Shown piece after piece: positions 36,818 through 46,541 of a DNA stretch of 64,000 bases (positions are counted from its first letter, which is position 1; the number at the start of each line of letters is the position of its first letter). A program made the position numbers and the translations under genes. The DNA comes from a bacterium. Lineage in GTDB: Bacteria > Fibrobacterota > Fibrobacteria > UBA11236. The notes below the pieces were generated by a model that worked only from the letters and a program-made list of their open reading frames with translations, made no database searches and had not been told where the DNA came from. The stretch lies in assembly GCA_900299345.1 (NCBI GenBank), contig OMJM01000042.1, forward strand, positions 1 to 64,000. Reading direction: 5' to 3'.

Positions 36818-38617
36818 ATGACTACTCCCCTGACCACGCCTCGTCCCTTATGGATCTTAGGCCCATGGCGCGATCTGGCTTTTTTCATTTTAACCCCCCT
36901 TTTCGTCATTCCGATCGTCTTCGCGCTCAAACAGCGTGTTCCGCTCGAGACTCTGGGGCTCTACATTCTGGGGCTAGGCGGCTTTGGTCATCACCTTCCC
37001 GGCTTCATTCGCGCCTACGCAGATCGCGATCTGTTCCGCCAATACCGGCTTCGATTCACAGTCGTCCCACTGCTGTTGTTGGCAATCGCGGGCTTCTACT
37101 CCTTCGTTAACCTTAATGCCCTGGCGTGCGCGACCGTGTTTTGGGGCGTATGGCATGGAGCCATGCAGGTCAATGGTTTTTTGCGCATTTACGATTCCAA
37201 GGCGGGATCCTTTCGGCCCGCAACCGCAAGGTTGGACTGGCTCTTGTGCATTGCGTGGTTCGGATTGGCCATCCTGCATTCGCCCACCAAGATGTTTTCG
37301 CTGGTGGCACAGTTTTACGTCTCCGGTGGCGTCTTGATCCCTCCCCTTGCCTTTGAAATCCTGCGCAGGATCTGGGATACCGGCACCGCGCTGATCACCT
37401 TGCTGTTCGCGGTCAACGCCTGGCGGCAATGGAAGGCAGGCATGCCGCCCAGCCCCATCAAGCTGCTGACAGCTGTCTCCAGTTTTGCCTTCTGGTGGTT
37501 CTGCACCGTCACCACCGGGAATTTGATTCTCGGAGTCGTGCTGTGGGAGATCTTCCACGATGTGCAGTACAATGTGCTGGTCTGGCTCTTCCAACGCCGC
37601 CGCGTGGACGGAGACATGCATGCCGGGTTTGCGGAGAAATTTCTGTTTTCACCAGGCGGGGCACGCATGTCGTTATACGCCCTCTTCATCATCGCCTATG
37701 GGAGCATCGGCGTCTTCACCTCATTCTCCGATCTCAACATGCCGGAAAAAATTCTCCTGGGCGCCGCGGGGTCCCAGTGGCTGCTGCGCATCACTTTGGC
37801 ATCCGCCCTGCTGCATTTCTATTACGACGGTTTCATCTGGAGAATCCGGGAACAACGCACCCGTGCAGGATTGAACCTTCAGGAAGGAACCACGATTCCC
37901 GCTGTCGCGTCAACCGAAAAATTCTGGTTGCACGGATGGAAATGGGCATTCTTTCTACTGCCCGTGGGCTTGATGGGCTTCTCCCAGTATCGCGGACGGA
38001 ATCCCGATTTCAAATCGCAAGTTCTGAATCTAAGTGCGTCCATTCCCGGGAGCTGGCTGGCGCATTTTCTGGCGGGTAGCTACCACAAGGAAGATGGCTT
38101 TTCGGAGCAGGCGGAGACGGACTACCGCATGGCCGTTCGCTACAATCCAGATTTCGATCTGGGCCATCTTTTTCTCGCAGACTTGCTCTATGCCAAGGGT
38201 GAATTTTCGGAGGCCGTCGAGCATTACCGCAGAGCCTTGGAATTGGATCCTTCCGACGCGATGGCAAGAGAAAGACTCGCATCGCTCTACCTTCGCACGG
38301 AACAATTCTGGCTTGCAGGAGAACAATTCCAAATCGCCTTAAAGGCGGAACCGGACAATCCGGATCTGAATTTCGGAATGGCTACCGCATTATTGCGTCA
38401 AGGCAAACTTCAGGAGGCGGGAGCCCATGCAGAAAAAACACTCCGTGCCGTTCCGAATCATTCCGGTGCGCTCAATTATCTGGGAATGATTCGCGATGTG
38501 GGAGGTGATCCAGCCGGAGCGATTGCCTATTACCGCAAGGCGTTGGCGGCGGACTCAACCAACGCCAGCGCCCGTGAAAATCTCACCACGGCGCTGGCGA
38601 AAATCAACTTGCGTTAG
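36818..38617 (+). CDS. Polytopic membrane protein with C-terminal TPR domain, unknown function
   Basis: About 599 residues. Residues 1-405 contain roughly ten hydrophobic spans carrying conserved-looking His clusters: GFGHHLPGF, GVWHGAMQ, EIFHDVQYN and LLHFYYDGFIW. The last about 165 residues are tetratricopeptide repeats (AVEHYRRALELDPSDAMARERLA and similar). Histidines inside membrane helices recall iron-dependent membrane oxygenases such as Brp/Blh, but that is only a resemblance. The TPR part suggests binding of a partner protein. ATG 36818 is chosen because the frame upstream is low-complexity and not hydrophobic. It diverges from the barrel pair. Confidence 0.65.
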   Translation: MTTPLTTPRPLWILGPWRDLAFFILTPLFVIPIVFALKQRVPLETLGLYILGLGGFGHHLPGFIRAYADRDLFRQYRLRFTVVPLLLLAIAGFYSFVNLNALACATVFWGVWHGAMQVNGFLRIYDSKAGSFRPATARLDWLLCIAWFGLAILHSPTKMFSLVAQFYVSGGVLIPPLAFEILRRIWDTGTALITLLFAVNAWRQWKAGMPPSPIKLLTAVSSFAFWWFCTVTTGNLILGVVLWEIFHDVQYNVLVWLFQRRRVDGDMHAGFAEKFLFSPGGARMSLYALFIIAYGSIGVFTSFSDLNMPEKILLGAAGSQWLLRITLASALLHFYYDGFIWRIREQRTRAGLNLQEGTTIPAVASTEKFWLHGWKWAFFLLPVGLMGFSQYRGRNPDFKSQVLNLSASIPGSWLAHFLAGSYHKEDGFSEQAETDYRMAVRYNPDFDLGHLFLADLLYAKGEFSEAVEHYRRALELDPSDAMARERLASLYLRTEQFWLAGEQFQIALKAEPDNPDLNFGMATALLRQGKLQEAGAHAEKTLRAVPNHSGALNYLGMIRDVGGDPAGAIAYYRKALAADSTNASARENLTTALAKINLR

Positions 38618-40491
38618 AGCAGCGAAACCTTGCGAGTGTATTCGCCACCGGAAGACTTCACCCGGACTACGTACACGCCCTGTTTCATACCGTACTTGGC
38701 CGCGAGGCGCGAAAAGGGGTAGCGCGTTTCGCCAAAACCATTCAGAACCGCCAACCTAGTCCCTCCGACCGTGTAAAGCCCCAATTCATGAGCGCCGCCT
38801 TCGCGGATGACCAACTCCTCGGAAGACATCGAGATGTTGAGCTTCCTGCCGCTTGGACCGCTTGAAATGGCGATCGGAGACAACTGACACGAGCCGGTAT
38901 AGTTGATGCGGACAAGGCCGGGATTATTGCCGGAAGCATAAGCTCCGGTGCTGCCATATTGCAGCACGTACAGGGCACCTTCAGGACCATATTTGGCTTG
39001 CAAAGGGTTGCGGATGCTGAAGCGCACCACTCCGGCAGTCGCCTGCTGTTGCGGTATTCCCACCAAGACGGGATTGATGCTGTCCAGCGTGGCGATATAC
39101 ATCTGGCCGCTGCTGGGTGTTCCATACACGGTCATGAGAACCCAGCTGTTGTTCAAATGCGGCGGGAATTTGACGCTGGATTTCAGGTTGCGATCATAGA
39201 CATAGATTGGACCTCCAATGGCCACATTGTTATTCATGGTGGTTTGTGTCGTCGTGGTGCCATACCAGATAAGCGCCGAAGTGGCGGGAGGCAGGTTCTG
39301 CACACCGCTGTTCAACAGGGAGTTGTTGATGGGCGTAGCCGCGCTGTGACCCGTGGGGAGGACGATCGAACCGGCAGGAGTGGGTTGGTTGTTCGCCATG
39401 AAATAAGGCATGCCGGTAAACGCAGGATGAGTCACGAGATTGTACTCATCGTTGTTGGCGTTGTACTGGACATCGCCCCAAGCCAGCCAACCCTTGGTGG
39501 GATGCACGGCGACGGAGTAGTTGCTGCGCGTCCCCTTGACGTAAACTTCGGGAAGCACCTTGGTTGGATCCCGATATTGAGCCGCCAAGGAGGAATTGTT
39601 TTGCAGATCAAACTGTCCGGCCCAGTATTCACCGAAGTTTCCGGCGGGAATGGTGTAACCCGGTCCGTAGGTTCCGCTGCGATCCGTGCGCACGGTGGTG
39701 GCGTTGTTGTCGGGATGAATGCGGATCACTCCGCCACGGATGCTGGCCGTGTTACCCGATCCCCATTCACCGCTGTTGCTGCTGTCCGCGGCCGTGGGAG
39801 ACGTACTGGTCCGCCCGGCGTACTGGCTGCCGCTACCGTTGAGATCGTTGCTGTTGTTTCCGATCGTCACCCAGAGATCGCCGTTGCGATCAAAGGTCAT
39901 GGGACCGCCGGAGTGGTACTGATCGGTTTTGCTTCCCAGGACGTCGATCAGGATCTTCTCAGAGGCCATATCGAGGCGATTCTGGGAGTTCACGGTGATG
40001 CGCGAAAGACGCAACCTGCGGTTGGCGTTGCTCGTGGCGCCCGTCGCCGGGGCGCCGGGAATGGTGGGGCAATACCAGAAATAGATCCACTTGTTGGTGT
40101 TGAAGTTGGGATCGAGAACAATCCCCATCAAGCCATTGTCGTTGGAATTGTTGCTGGACTGATAGCCCCAGTTGGGAATGAAACCGATGCTGTCCACGCG
40201 TTTGTTCAAACCGTCGTAGAATTTGACCTTACCCTTGCGCTCCACGAAGTAGACGTTCGTGTACAGTACGCTGTCGCCAGCAGTGTTGTAAACGCCCTGC
40301 ACATCGAACTGCACAGGTTCCACCAGACCGGAGTTGGTCGCGAGCGGGGTATTGGCCCCGGTCTTGTTGAAAAGTTCCGTCGCCTGAAAATCTGATTGCT
40401 GTAAACTACTGCAACCCGGATAGGTGAATTGCGCATACAAAGGAACACTGAGTAAAAAACCTGCGCCCATGGCGATTTTAAAGATTTTCAT
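38614..40491 (-). CDS. Secreted PQQ-dependent sugar dehydrogenase-like protein, paralog 2, with sorting tail
   Basis: About 625 residues. A signal peptide ends near PLYAQ (about 20). The propeller body shows GLMGIVLDPNF, DQYHSGGPMTFDRNGDLWVTIG (active-site His region) and VKGTRSNYSVAVHP, where paralogs 1 and 3 have GNRNP. The C-terminal tail (LGLYTVGGTRLAVLNG to RKVSLL) resembles T9SS type-A sorting domains. GAGAGAGGG lies upstream of the ATG at 40491. The altered GNRNP motif may change catalysis. Its stop overlaps the end of the TPR membrane gene on the other strand. Confidence 0.78.
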   Translation of the reverse strand: MKIFKIAMGAGFLLSVPLYAQFTYPGCSSLQQSDFQATELFNKTGANTPLATNSGLVEPVQFDVQGVYNTAGDSVLYTNVYFVERKGKVKFYDGLNKRVDSIGFIPNWGYQSSNNSNDNGLMGIVLDPNFNTNKWIYFWYCPTIPGAPATGATSNANRRLRLSRITVNSQNRLDMASEKILIDVLGSKTDQYHSGGPMTFDRNGDLWVTIGNNSNDLNGSGSQYAGRTSTSPTAADSSNSGEWGSGNTASIRGGVIRIHPDNNATTVRTDRSGTYGPGYTIPAGNFGEYWAGQFDLQNNSSLAAQYRDPTKVLPEVYVKGTRSNYSVAVHPTKGWLAWGDVQYNANNDEYNLVTHPAFTGMPYFMANNQPTPAGSIVLPTGHSAATPINNSLLNSGVQNLPPATSALIWYGTTTTQTTMNNNVAIGGPIYVYDRNLKSSVKFPPHLNNSWVLMTVYGTPSSGQMYIATLDSINPVLVGIPQQQATAGVVRFSIRNPLQAKYGPEGALYVLQYGSTGAYASGNNPGLVRINYTGSCQLSPIAISSGPSGRKLNISMSSEELVIREGGAHELGLYTVGGTRLAVLNGFGETRYPFSRLAAKYGMKQGVYVVRVKSSGGEYTRKVSLL

Positions 40492-40794
40492 GTCACCCTC
40501 TCTCTTCGGCGAGTATGCAAGCAAAATAGGCTGAATTCTTAGTTTTAGCTGGGCGTTTCAGCAAAAATACCTGAGTTTTTGTTCCGTGATAAACGCCGAA
40601 TTTGTCTCAATATTCATCTTTTTCAGACAAACCAAGGACGACCCAAAAGAGATCAGATGACATTGGCTATTGCCTCGCCCAAAGAAATCCACGTACGCGG
40701 CGTACCTGTCTTCCCGAAAAGCGCACCACGTTTCCAAAATGGAAATCCAAATGGGAATCGTTCCCTTGGAAAATCGGAACACTAGGGGCTGCTT
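40492..40794. other. Intergenic stretch between two PQQ-type genes
   Basis: About 300 bases between the 3' end of paralog 3 and the start of paralog 2. I see no convincing gene, RNA or strong terminator. A small perfect hairpin (GTACG-CGG-CGTAC near 40693) has no T tract. It most likely holds the promoter of paralog 2. Confidence 0.5.
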
Positions 40795-42525
40795 CTAAGG
40801 CAATGCCTGAATCCAGCGGTATTTGAAAGCGCCTTGTTCCAACTCTGGCAACTTGAATACATCACCCGGCTTGAGGCTCTTAATTTCCCACATCTTGCGA
40901 CCCATCAGATCAAACAACTGGAATCCCTTCATGCCCTCGGGAACTGTAACCGGACTGCCCGAACGCAGGTTGATGACCCAGCCACTCGCACGCGCGCCAT
41001 AGCGGGCATTGGGGTTCAGAATGGGGGTGTTGTTGGGCTGCTCCAATTTCGGTTCCGATGGGCGGCAGGAACCGGTGTAAGAAATCTTCTCGATCCGAAT
41101 ACCATTGGGGGATGAGAAATTGGTGTTGCCATATTCCACGATGTACAAGGCGCCATCTGGCCCCGCCTTGAAATCAACCGCGCCATAAAACGTGTGATTG
41201 GCGAAGATGCGTTGGGATGCCGTCACCGCCGTTCCCAAGCTGTCCAAAGTTCGCACCATGATCTGGTTGCCATCGTGATCGGTGGTGAACCATTTACGCG
41301 TGAAATGCGGAGGAAACTTGACTGAAGAATTCAAGTCTCCGTTGTAGCGATAGATGGGACCGGTGATCGGGCTGCTGCCTCCGGGCAGAAAAAACGCAGG
41401 TCGTGCAGCAGGCAGGGTGTCCAAACCGGTATTAAACACCGATGTGTTAATGGGAGTCGCCGCAATTTTCCCACCTGAAAATGTGGTATTGTTGCCGACG
41501 AAATAAGGCCATCCTTCGAATCCGGGAGTCTGACGAAGATTCACTTCTTCGCGGACCGCACCGGTCAGGACGTCGGGGCCGACGTCGCCCCAAGCCACCC
41601 AGCGACGCACCGGATCCAAAGCAAGGCTGTAAGGATTGCGATTGCCCTTGATATAAATCTCCGGAGCCACCTTGCTTGTGTCCAGATATTTGCTCTTGCC
41701 CGTTTGCTGCGCGAAATATTCTCCGAAGTTGCCGCTGGGAATGCTGTAACCTTTGGTGGAATTATCGGGATGGATGCGCAGAATGTTCCCCCGCAAGCCT
41801 TTGGTGCTGCTGGCCCCCCACTGATCACTCTCGTATTTCTTGGTCTCATCCATGCCTTCGGGAGGATTCGTCGTATTTGACCCCGCGCGCCCTCCGTTGT
41901 TGCCCTGGGTGATCCACAAGTCACCGTAGGCGTCGAATTCCATGGCGCCGCCGGTGTGGCAGCAGGTCTGACGCTGGCCGGGAATTTCCAGAATCACTTT
42001 TTCCGAGCTCGGCAAAATCGTATCGCCATTCGCGCCGGTGGTGATGGTGAAACGGGAAACACGGAACACTTCGTTGGTGGCGGGCAACGGAGACCAGTGG
42101 ATGTATACCCAGCGATTGGTCTTGAAATTCGGATCCAATGCAATGCCCGTGACGCCTTCCTCGACCGAAGTGCTGTTCTTGACCGTCAGGTAGTCATTAT
42201 TACCGGTTCCCCGTCCCCAGTTGGGCAGCTGCGTCAGGAGTTTGATGGTCTTGGTCGCGGCGTTGTACCGTTTGATCTTGCCCGGACGGATTTCGACCCA
42301 ATAAACGTCGGTGTTCCCGCTGGCGTCCATATCAAACGCGATCTTGTCCGGTTCCGACAAAATCGCGGTATCCGCATTCGTCTTTTTAATCACCAAGGTG
42401 TCGTATTTGAAGTCCGCATCCGTCACATTGGGGCACCCCGGCCACGTCCAGCTCGTTTGGGACCATGCCGACGTGGCGACAATAACCATCACGCAAAGTG
42501 CCACTGATTTTCCTGAAAGCCGCAT
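40795..42525 (-). CDS. Secreted PQQ-dependent sugar dehydrogenase-like protein, paralog 3
   Basis: 576 residues. A signal peptide ends near SAWSQ (about 22). The propeller body has EEGVTGIALDPNF, QTCCHTGGAMEFDAYGDLWITQG (active-site His region) and GNRNPYSLALDP with the conserved Arg. A short C-terminal segment with QLFDLMGRKMWEI is a reduced form of the sorting tail seen in paralogs 1 and 2. GGGAG precedes the ATG. Cofactor and substrate are inferred from the family only. Confidence 0.8.
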   Translation of the reverse strand: MRLSGKSVALCVMVIVATSAWSQTSWTWPGCPNVTDADFKYDTLVIKKTNADTAILSEPDKIAFDMDASGNTDVYWVEIRPGKIKRYNAATKTIKLLTQLPNWGRGTGNNDYLTVKNSTSVEEGVTGIALDPNFKTNRWVYIHWSPLPATNEVFRVSRFTITTGANGDTILPSSEKVILEIPGQRQTCCHTGGAMEFDAYGDLWITQGNNGGRAGSNTTNPPEGMDETKKYESDQWGASSTKGLRGNILRIHPDNSTKGYSIPSGNFGEYFAQQTGKSKYLDTSKVAPEIYIKGNRNPYSLALDPVRRWVAWGDVGPDVLTGAVREEVNLRQTPGFEGWPYFVGNNTTFSGGKIAATPINTSVFNTGLDTLPAARPAFFLPGGSSPITGPIYRYNGDLNSSVKFPPHFTRKWFTTDHDGNQIMVRTLDSLGTAVTASQRIFANHTFYGAVDFKAGPDGALYIVEYGNTNFSSPNGIRIEKISYTGSCRPSEPKLEQPNNTPILNPNARYGARASGWVINLRSGSPVTVPEGMKGFQLFDLMGRKMWEIKSLKPGDVFKLPELEQGAFKYRWIQALP

Positions 42526-42620
42526 CGCCGTCTCCCTGTTTAGAGCCTCAACAATCTAACGTGAAAAGCCCTTTCCCGAAGGGGATTTCCATCCGATTTC
42601 TGTGTAAAATTCATGACTCC

Positions 42621-43589
42621 ATGTTTTTTTCAACCCATCGCCCGAGCTGGTTTTCTCGTATCATCGCGCCCTTATCGCCGCTGTACGCATTGCTCCGTTT
42701 CCTGCACGGAACATTTTGGCTGCGAACGGGAATCCACGATCCAAAACACCTTCTTCCCTTGGTAGTAATCGGATCCCTGCGGGCGGGCGGGGCCGGAAAA
42801 ACTGCGGTGGTCCTGGAACTTGCACGACGACTTAAGTCGCAGAGATTGCGTGTCGCGATATTGGCATATCGAATCCAAAAAAATGCGAACCCCGCGCTCT
42901 TGTTCGAAGTAACCTCGAACATGGACTGGAAGCAGTGCTCGGATGAGGCGGTCCTGCTGGCGCGCGAAAGTGGTATGCGGGTTTTTGTCACACGGAACCG
43001 CGAACACGCTTGGGATGCCTTGAGTCGATCCAACGAGTTCGACGTCCTCATTTCGGATGACGGACTTATGGATCCGCGTTTGCGAAACGCGTTCCGAATA
43101 GTGCTGAAGCGTCCGGAGGAAAACCCCGGAATCTTCGATCTTTTACCTGCTGGCCCTTATCGCCTGACTTCTTCGTTTCTCAAGGAGGCGGATTGTGTTG
43201 TTCTGGGTCCATCGAACGAAACAGGATCAGATAGTGCATGGTTCCGACGCGAACTGATTTTTCCCAAGGGATTCGACTTTGAAAAAAAATATTGGGCGGT
43301 CTGCGGCATGGGAAACCCAACTGACTTTGTCCGAGATTTGCGTTATGCGCGTGTACATCTGGCAGGGATCTCTCACGGCCCAAACCACGCGTTACCCGAG
43401 CTTGACAGGGTGTGGCGGCAGGCCGAACGATGCGGCGTGAAACGGTTCGTGTGTTCGGCAAAGGATTGGATCAAGTTGGAAAGTTCTCCCATCTCCGGTT
43501 CCGTGGACGTGATTGGCGAACACATGGAACTCGGGCCCGGACTGCTGAACGCCGTGAAGAAGTATCTGGCAAGCCATGCATCTTCGTAG
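42621..43589 (+). CDS. lpxK: Tetraacyldisaccharide 4'-kinase
   Basis: LpxK phosphorylates the 4' position of the lipid A precursor at the inner membrane. The 322-residue protein starts with an amphipathic N-terminal segment (SPLYALLRFLHGTFW). The P-loop reads GSLRAGGAGKTAVV and the catalytic region ISDDGLMD; most LpxKs have DDGLQH. The later SAKDWIKL matches the KDxVK motif of the family. I chose ATG 42621 because the upstream frame is not LpxK-like. It overlaps the propeller gene by 14 bases. Confidence 0.85.
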   Translation: MFFSTHRPSWFSRIIAPLSPLYALLRFLHGTFWLRTGIHDPKHLLPLVVIGSLRAGGAGKTAVVLELARRLKSQRLRVAILAYRIQKNANPALLFEVTSNMDWKQCSDEAVLLARESGMRVFVTRNREHAWDALSRSNEFDVLISDDGLMDPRLRNAFRIVLKRPEENPGIFDLLPAGPYRLTSSFLKEADCVVLGPSNETGSDSAWFRRELIFPKGFDFEKKYWAVCGMGNPTDFVRDLRYARVHLAGISHGPNHALPELDRVWRQAERCGVKRFVCSAKDWIKLESSPISGSVDVIGEHMELGPGLLNAVKKYLASHASS

Positions 43590-45831
43590 ATTAATGTGCA
43601 GCATGCGTCTTGCCGCGTTTATTTCATCCCTTCTTTTCCTATTCGCCGCGAAATCCTTTGCCTATGTCGGCAAATGGCACAGCTTCACGAACAAGGAGCG
43701 CGTCACTTCCCTGATTTCGCACGGCGGGTATATCTACGCTGGAACGCAAGGAGGCATCCGCCGCATCGACCCGGTGACACTCGCAGAAAAAGATTATGAC
43801 AATCTCGACGGACTGCTCGATTGCTGGATCACAGGCCTCGCGGAAAGTGACGACGGAACACTCTGGGCTGTTGCTCGCGATGGTTATGTCTATGCGCTTT
43901 CCAATGACCGATGGGAAGCCTACGGCCGAAGCTACGCCGCCCAGAAATGGGTGATGAACGACCGGGCTGCCCTGACCGCCGGGCAGTATCTCTTTCTGGG
44001 ATCGGAAAAGGGATTGACATTGTTCGATCTCGACCAGAAAGTTTCCCAGGCCAATATCACGCGCTTTGACACCTTGAACGGAAGTCCTGTCTTCTCGTTG
44101 CTGCGCCGGGCGGACACGTTGTATGTGGGAACGGCCGACGGCGTTTACAAGGCAGGTGTAGATTTCTCCAACCCCGTCAACCCCGTCAACCCCGCAGCGC
44201 GCTATGGGAATCTTGCAGATTCACGCATATGGAAACGGGTGAATCTAAGCATCATCGATTCCTCCACGATGCAACTGCGGCGTTACGAATTCATGGCGTT
44301 CATCGGCGATTCACTGGCCACTTACGGACCGGGAACTTTGCTGCAATCCCCCATTCACGTAGAAGCATTCGGGGAAAAACCCGTTCAGATTGGCTCCTCC
44401 ACATTCTCCTCGATGTTCGCAGTGACCGCCGTGAATCTCGACGGCAAGGTGTTTCTGGGTGGACGAAACGGTATCTTCGTTTCCGCAAATGCCGCGAGCG
44501 CCACTCCCACCCTCTCTTCCATTTCCCGCCCTTCGCTGGTTCCCAGCGATACCATCTGGAACATCACGGCCAATGGCGGGAAGTTGTGGGGACAGTCCGT
44601 CAATGGTCTCTACAGCCTCAGCGCATCCAGCGGCGATTCATTGTCGTTCAACGCCTTCTATATCGTCGGCGGGCCGCGACTCATCACCACCGAATTTCTC
44701 TACCGCAACCTGAGCAACCTGAAAGCCGATGCGAATGGCGATGTGTACGCCGGGCTATGGGGAGGCAGTCTGGTGCGCGTGCGGAATGAAGTCGAGCAGG
44801 CGTGGAGCACCACGACGCCTGTCAATACGTGCATTCAACCCACGTCACCATCATGGTATCCGGTTTACGCGTTGAATCCTCCATTCAAAAACCATGTTTT
44901 CTTTTCCCTCTTCAAGGGAGAGAACGTCTATACCCATCGCCTCATCCATCTCAACACGGCCACGGAACAAATCTCCTGTCCGGATACGATGGCAGTGGGC
45001 GGTTATCCCCACGCGATCCGCATGTTCTCCGACTCGTTGCTGGGCATTGCCAGCGATCTTGGTGTCGGCTTTTACAAGGTGCGGGAGGCTTTCAACTCCA
45101 TCTTGTTGACGCCGGTGGGACTTTCGTCCTCGGCGGGATTATGGACAGGAGAGGGTTCGGCCAATGAAACGTGGGGACTTGCCACTGATGCTATGGGAAG
45201 GCCCTGGGCTTTGATGGCGGATCAACTTTTCTATGTCGAAAAAGATACGCTGGATTCGGCCATGATACGCCCGGGAAGCGTCAAGCAGCGACTCCAGGCC
45301 GCCGAAGGTTTCACCGGAAAGGAGTGCTATCATCTCGATGGAGATCCGGTCGGCTCCCTGTGGGCGGCGTGTAGCAATGGGCTGTATCACATTCAACCCG
45401 GCCCATCGGGCATCGGGAAGGTGGAGCGCTATGGGCTGGATCAGGGCTTGCTAAGCCTCACCATCAACGACCTCAGCGTGGATCCCTCCAATGGGCAGGT
45501 CTGGATCGCCACGGATCGCGGCATCAGCATGCTGGAGAGCGCCTCGCAACCTCCGGTGAAAACGTTGAGCAGCGTCCAAGTGTATCCCAACCCATTCCGG
45601 CCACAACACCGGTTCGTCATCTTCGACAATCTCCCCCAAAACTCGACCTTGCGCATTCATAACGCCGCCGGGACCGTGGTTCGGATTTTTCATCCTTCCG
45701 AACTGACCGGACATCAAGCCCAATGGGACGGAACCAACCAGAACGGCAAATCCGTGGCGGCGGGCATCTATCTCTACAGCGTCACTTCAGGCTCCTCGGT
45801 CGAACGGGGCAAGGTGATCGTGGCGCGGTGA
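43576..45831 (+). CDS. Exported beta-propeller protein with C-terminal sorting domain (PorZ-like layout)
   Basis: 751 residues. A signal peptide (FISSLLFLFAAKSFA) is followed by propeller repeats of the two-component-regulator type (ISHGGYIYAGTQGGIRRID, LWGQSVNGLYSL, VWIATDRGISMLES). The last about 90 residues begin VYPNPFRP and end AGIYLYSVTSGSS, a FlgD-like/type-A sorting domain. The layout resembles PorZ of the type IX secretion system, but similarity is by architecture only. ATG 43576 gives a long N-terminus; ATG 43603 is an alternative. A short nine-base tandem repeat encodes PVNPVNP near 44170. Confidence 0.7.
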   Translation: MHLRRLMCSMRLAAFISSLLFLFAAKSFAYVGKWHSFTNKERVTSLISHGGYIYAGTQGGIRRIDPVTLAEKDYDNLDGLLDCWITGLAESDDGTLWAVARDGYVYALSNDRWEAYGRSYAAQKWVMNDRAALTAGQYLFLGSEKGLTLFDLDQKVSQANITRFDTLNGSPVFSLLRRADTLYVGTADGVYKAGVDFSNPVNPVNPAARYGNLADSRIWKRVNLSIIDSSTMQLRRYEFMAFIGDSLATYGPGTLLQSPIHVEAFGEKPVQIGSSTFSSMFAVTAVNLDGKVFLGGRNGIFVSANAASATPTLSSISRPSLVPSDTIWNITANGGKLWGQSVNGLYSLSASSGDSLSFNAFYIVGGPRLITTEFLYRNLSNLKADANGDVYAGLWGGSLVRVRNEVEQAWSTTTPVNTCIQPTSPSWYPVYALNPPFKNHVFFSLFKGENVYTHRLIHLNTATEQISCPDTMAVGGYPHAIRMFSDSLLGIASDLGVGFYKVREAFNSILLTPVGLSSSAGLWTGEGSANETWGLATDAMGRPWALMADQLFYVEKDTLDSAMIRPGSVKQRLQAAEGFTGKECYHLDGDPVGSLWAACSNGLYHIQPGPSGIGKVERYGLDQGLLSLTINDLSVDPSNGQVWIATDRGISMLESASQPPVKTLSSVQVYPNPFRPQHRFVIFDNLPQNSTLRIHNAAGTVVRIFHPSELTGHQAQWDGTNQNGKSVAAGIYLYSVTSGSSVERGKVIVAR

Positions 45832-46538
45832 GGTTTCCTTCCCGTCTTGCCGCTTCACTGCTGCCGACCGGACTGCCACTTCCGGTCATACGGGGACCGG
45901 CGCGGGGCGGAATCTGGTTGACAGGGGCCGCGCCCGGGCCTTCAAAAGGGTTGTCCGTTCTCTGGAACCGTTCCGAACCGGAACAGCTTGAGGCCGCAGC
46001 GCGGTTGTCCGATAATGCGACCTGCTGTTTCGATATCGGAGCTCATTCAGGATTGTACTCGCTGGTCTTTTCACGCAGGGCGAAACGAGTTTGCGCGTTT
46101 GAACCGTTACCGCGTAATATCGCGTGGCTCATGCGGACCCTTTCATGGAACCACGTTTCGAATACAACGGTTCTTCCCTGGGCCGTGGCCGGAGAAACCG
46201 GTTTCCGGACTTTTCAGGAAGGTGCCCACAGTTCCATGGGACGCCTCGATTCCACCGGGGACATCCCTGTCTTCGCCACCACGCTTCGGGAATTCATTAC
46301 GCGCGAGCAGCTATTCCCCGAGGTGATCAAAATCGATGTGGAAGGCGCGGAAGCGGAAGTGCTGCGCGGCGGACTTGAATTCCTGCGCGAACGTAAACCC
46401 GCGCTGCTTCTTTCAGTACACGGGACCGTATGCCGCAACGAATGTCTGGAGTTGCTTAAGGGATTGGGTTATTCGCGCATTCAACCCCTGGACATGCGCG
46501 GTTCCGATGATGCGGATTCCTTCCGCATTGAATCCTGA
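45828..46538 (+). CDS. FkbM-family methyltransferase
   Basis: A SAM-dependent methyltransferase of 236 residues. The SAM-binding strand is CCFDIGAHSGLYSLVFS (about 65-80) and the acidic motif is VCAFEPLPRNIAWL. VIKIDVEGAEAEVLRG is the hallmark of the FkbM group, whose members often O-methylate sugars in surface polysaccharides. The GTG at 45828 overlaps the propeller gene's stop as GTGA, so I prefer it to the longer frame. It converges on a glycosyltransferase with three bases between stops. Confidence 0.85.
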   Translation: MRFPSRLAASLLPTGLPLPVIRGPARGGIWLTGAAPGPSKGLSVLWNRSEPEQLEAAARLSDNATCCFDIGAHSGLYSLVFSRRAKRVCAFEPLPRNIAWLMRTLSWNHVSNTTVLPWAVAGETGFRTFQEGAHSSMGRLDSTGDIPVFATTLREFITREQLFPEVIKIDVEGAEAEVLRGGLEFLRERKPALLLSVHGTVCRNECLELLKGLGYSRIQPLDMRGSDDADSFRIES

Positions 46539-46541
46539 CCC

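Noticed and set aside
38959-40395. A 478-codon open frame on the plus strand opposite PQQ paralog 2
   Set aside because: It lies wholly inside a well-supported gene, has no family motif and a composition typical of antisense shadow frames.
44166-44195. Short tandem repeat coding PVNPVNP in the propeller gene
   Set aside because: Only about two to three copies of nine bases; too short to call a variable repeat region.
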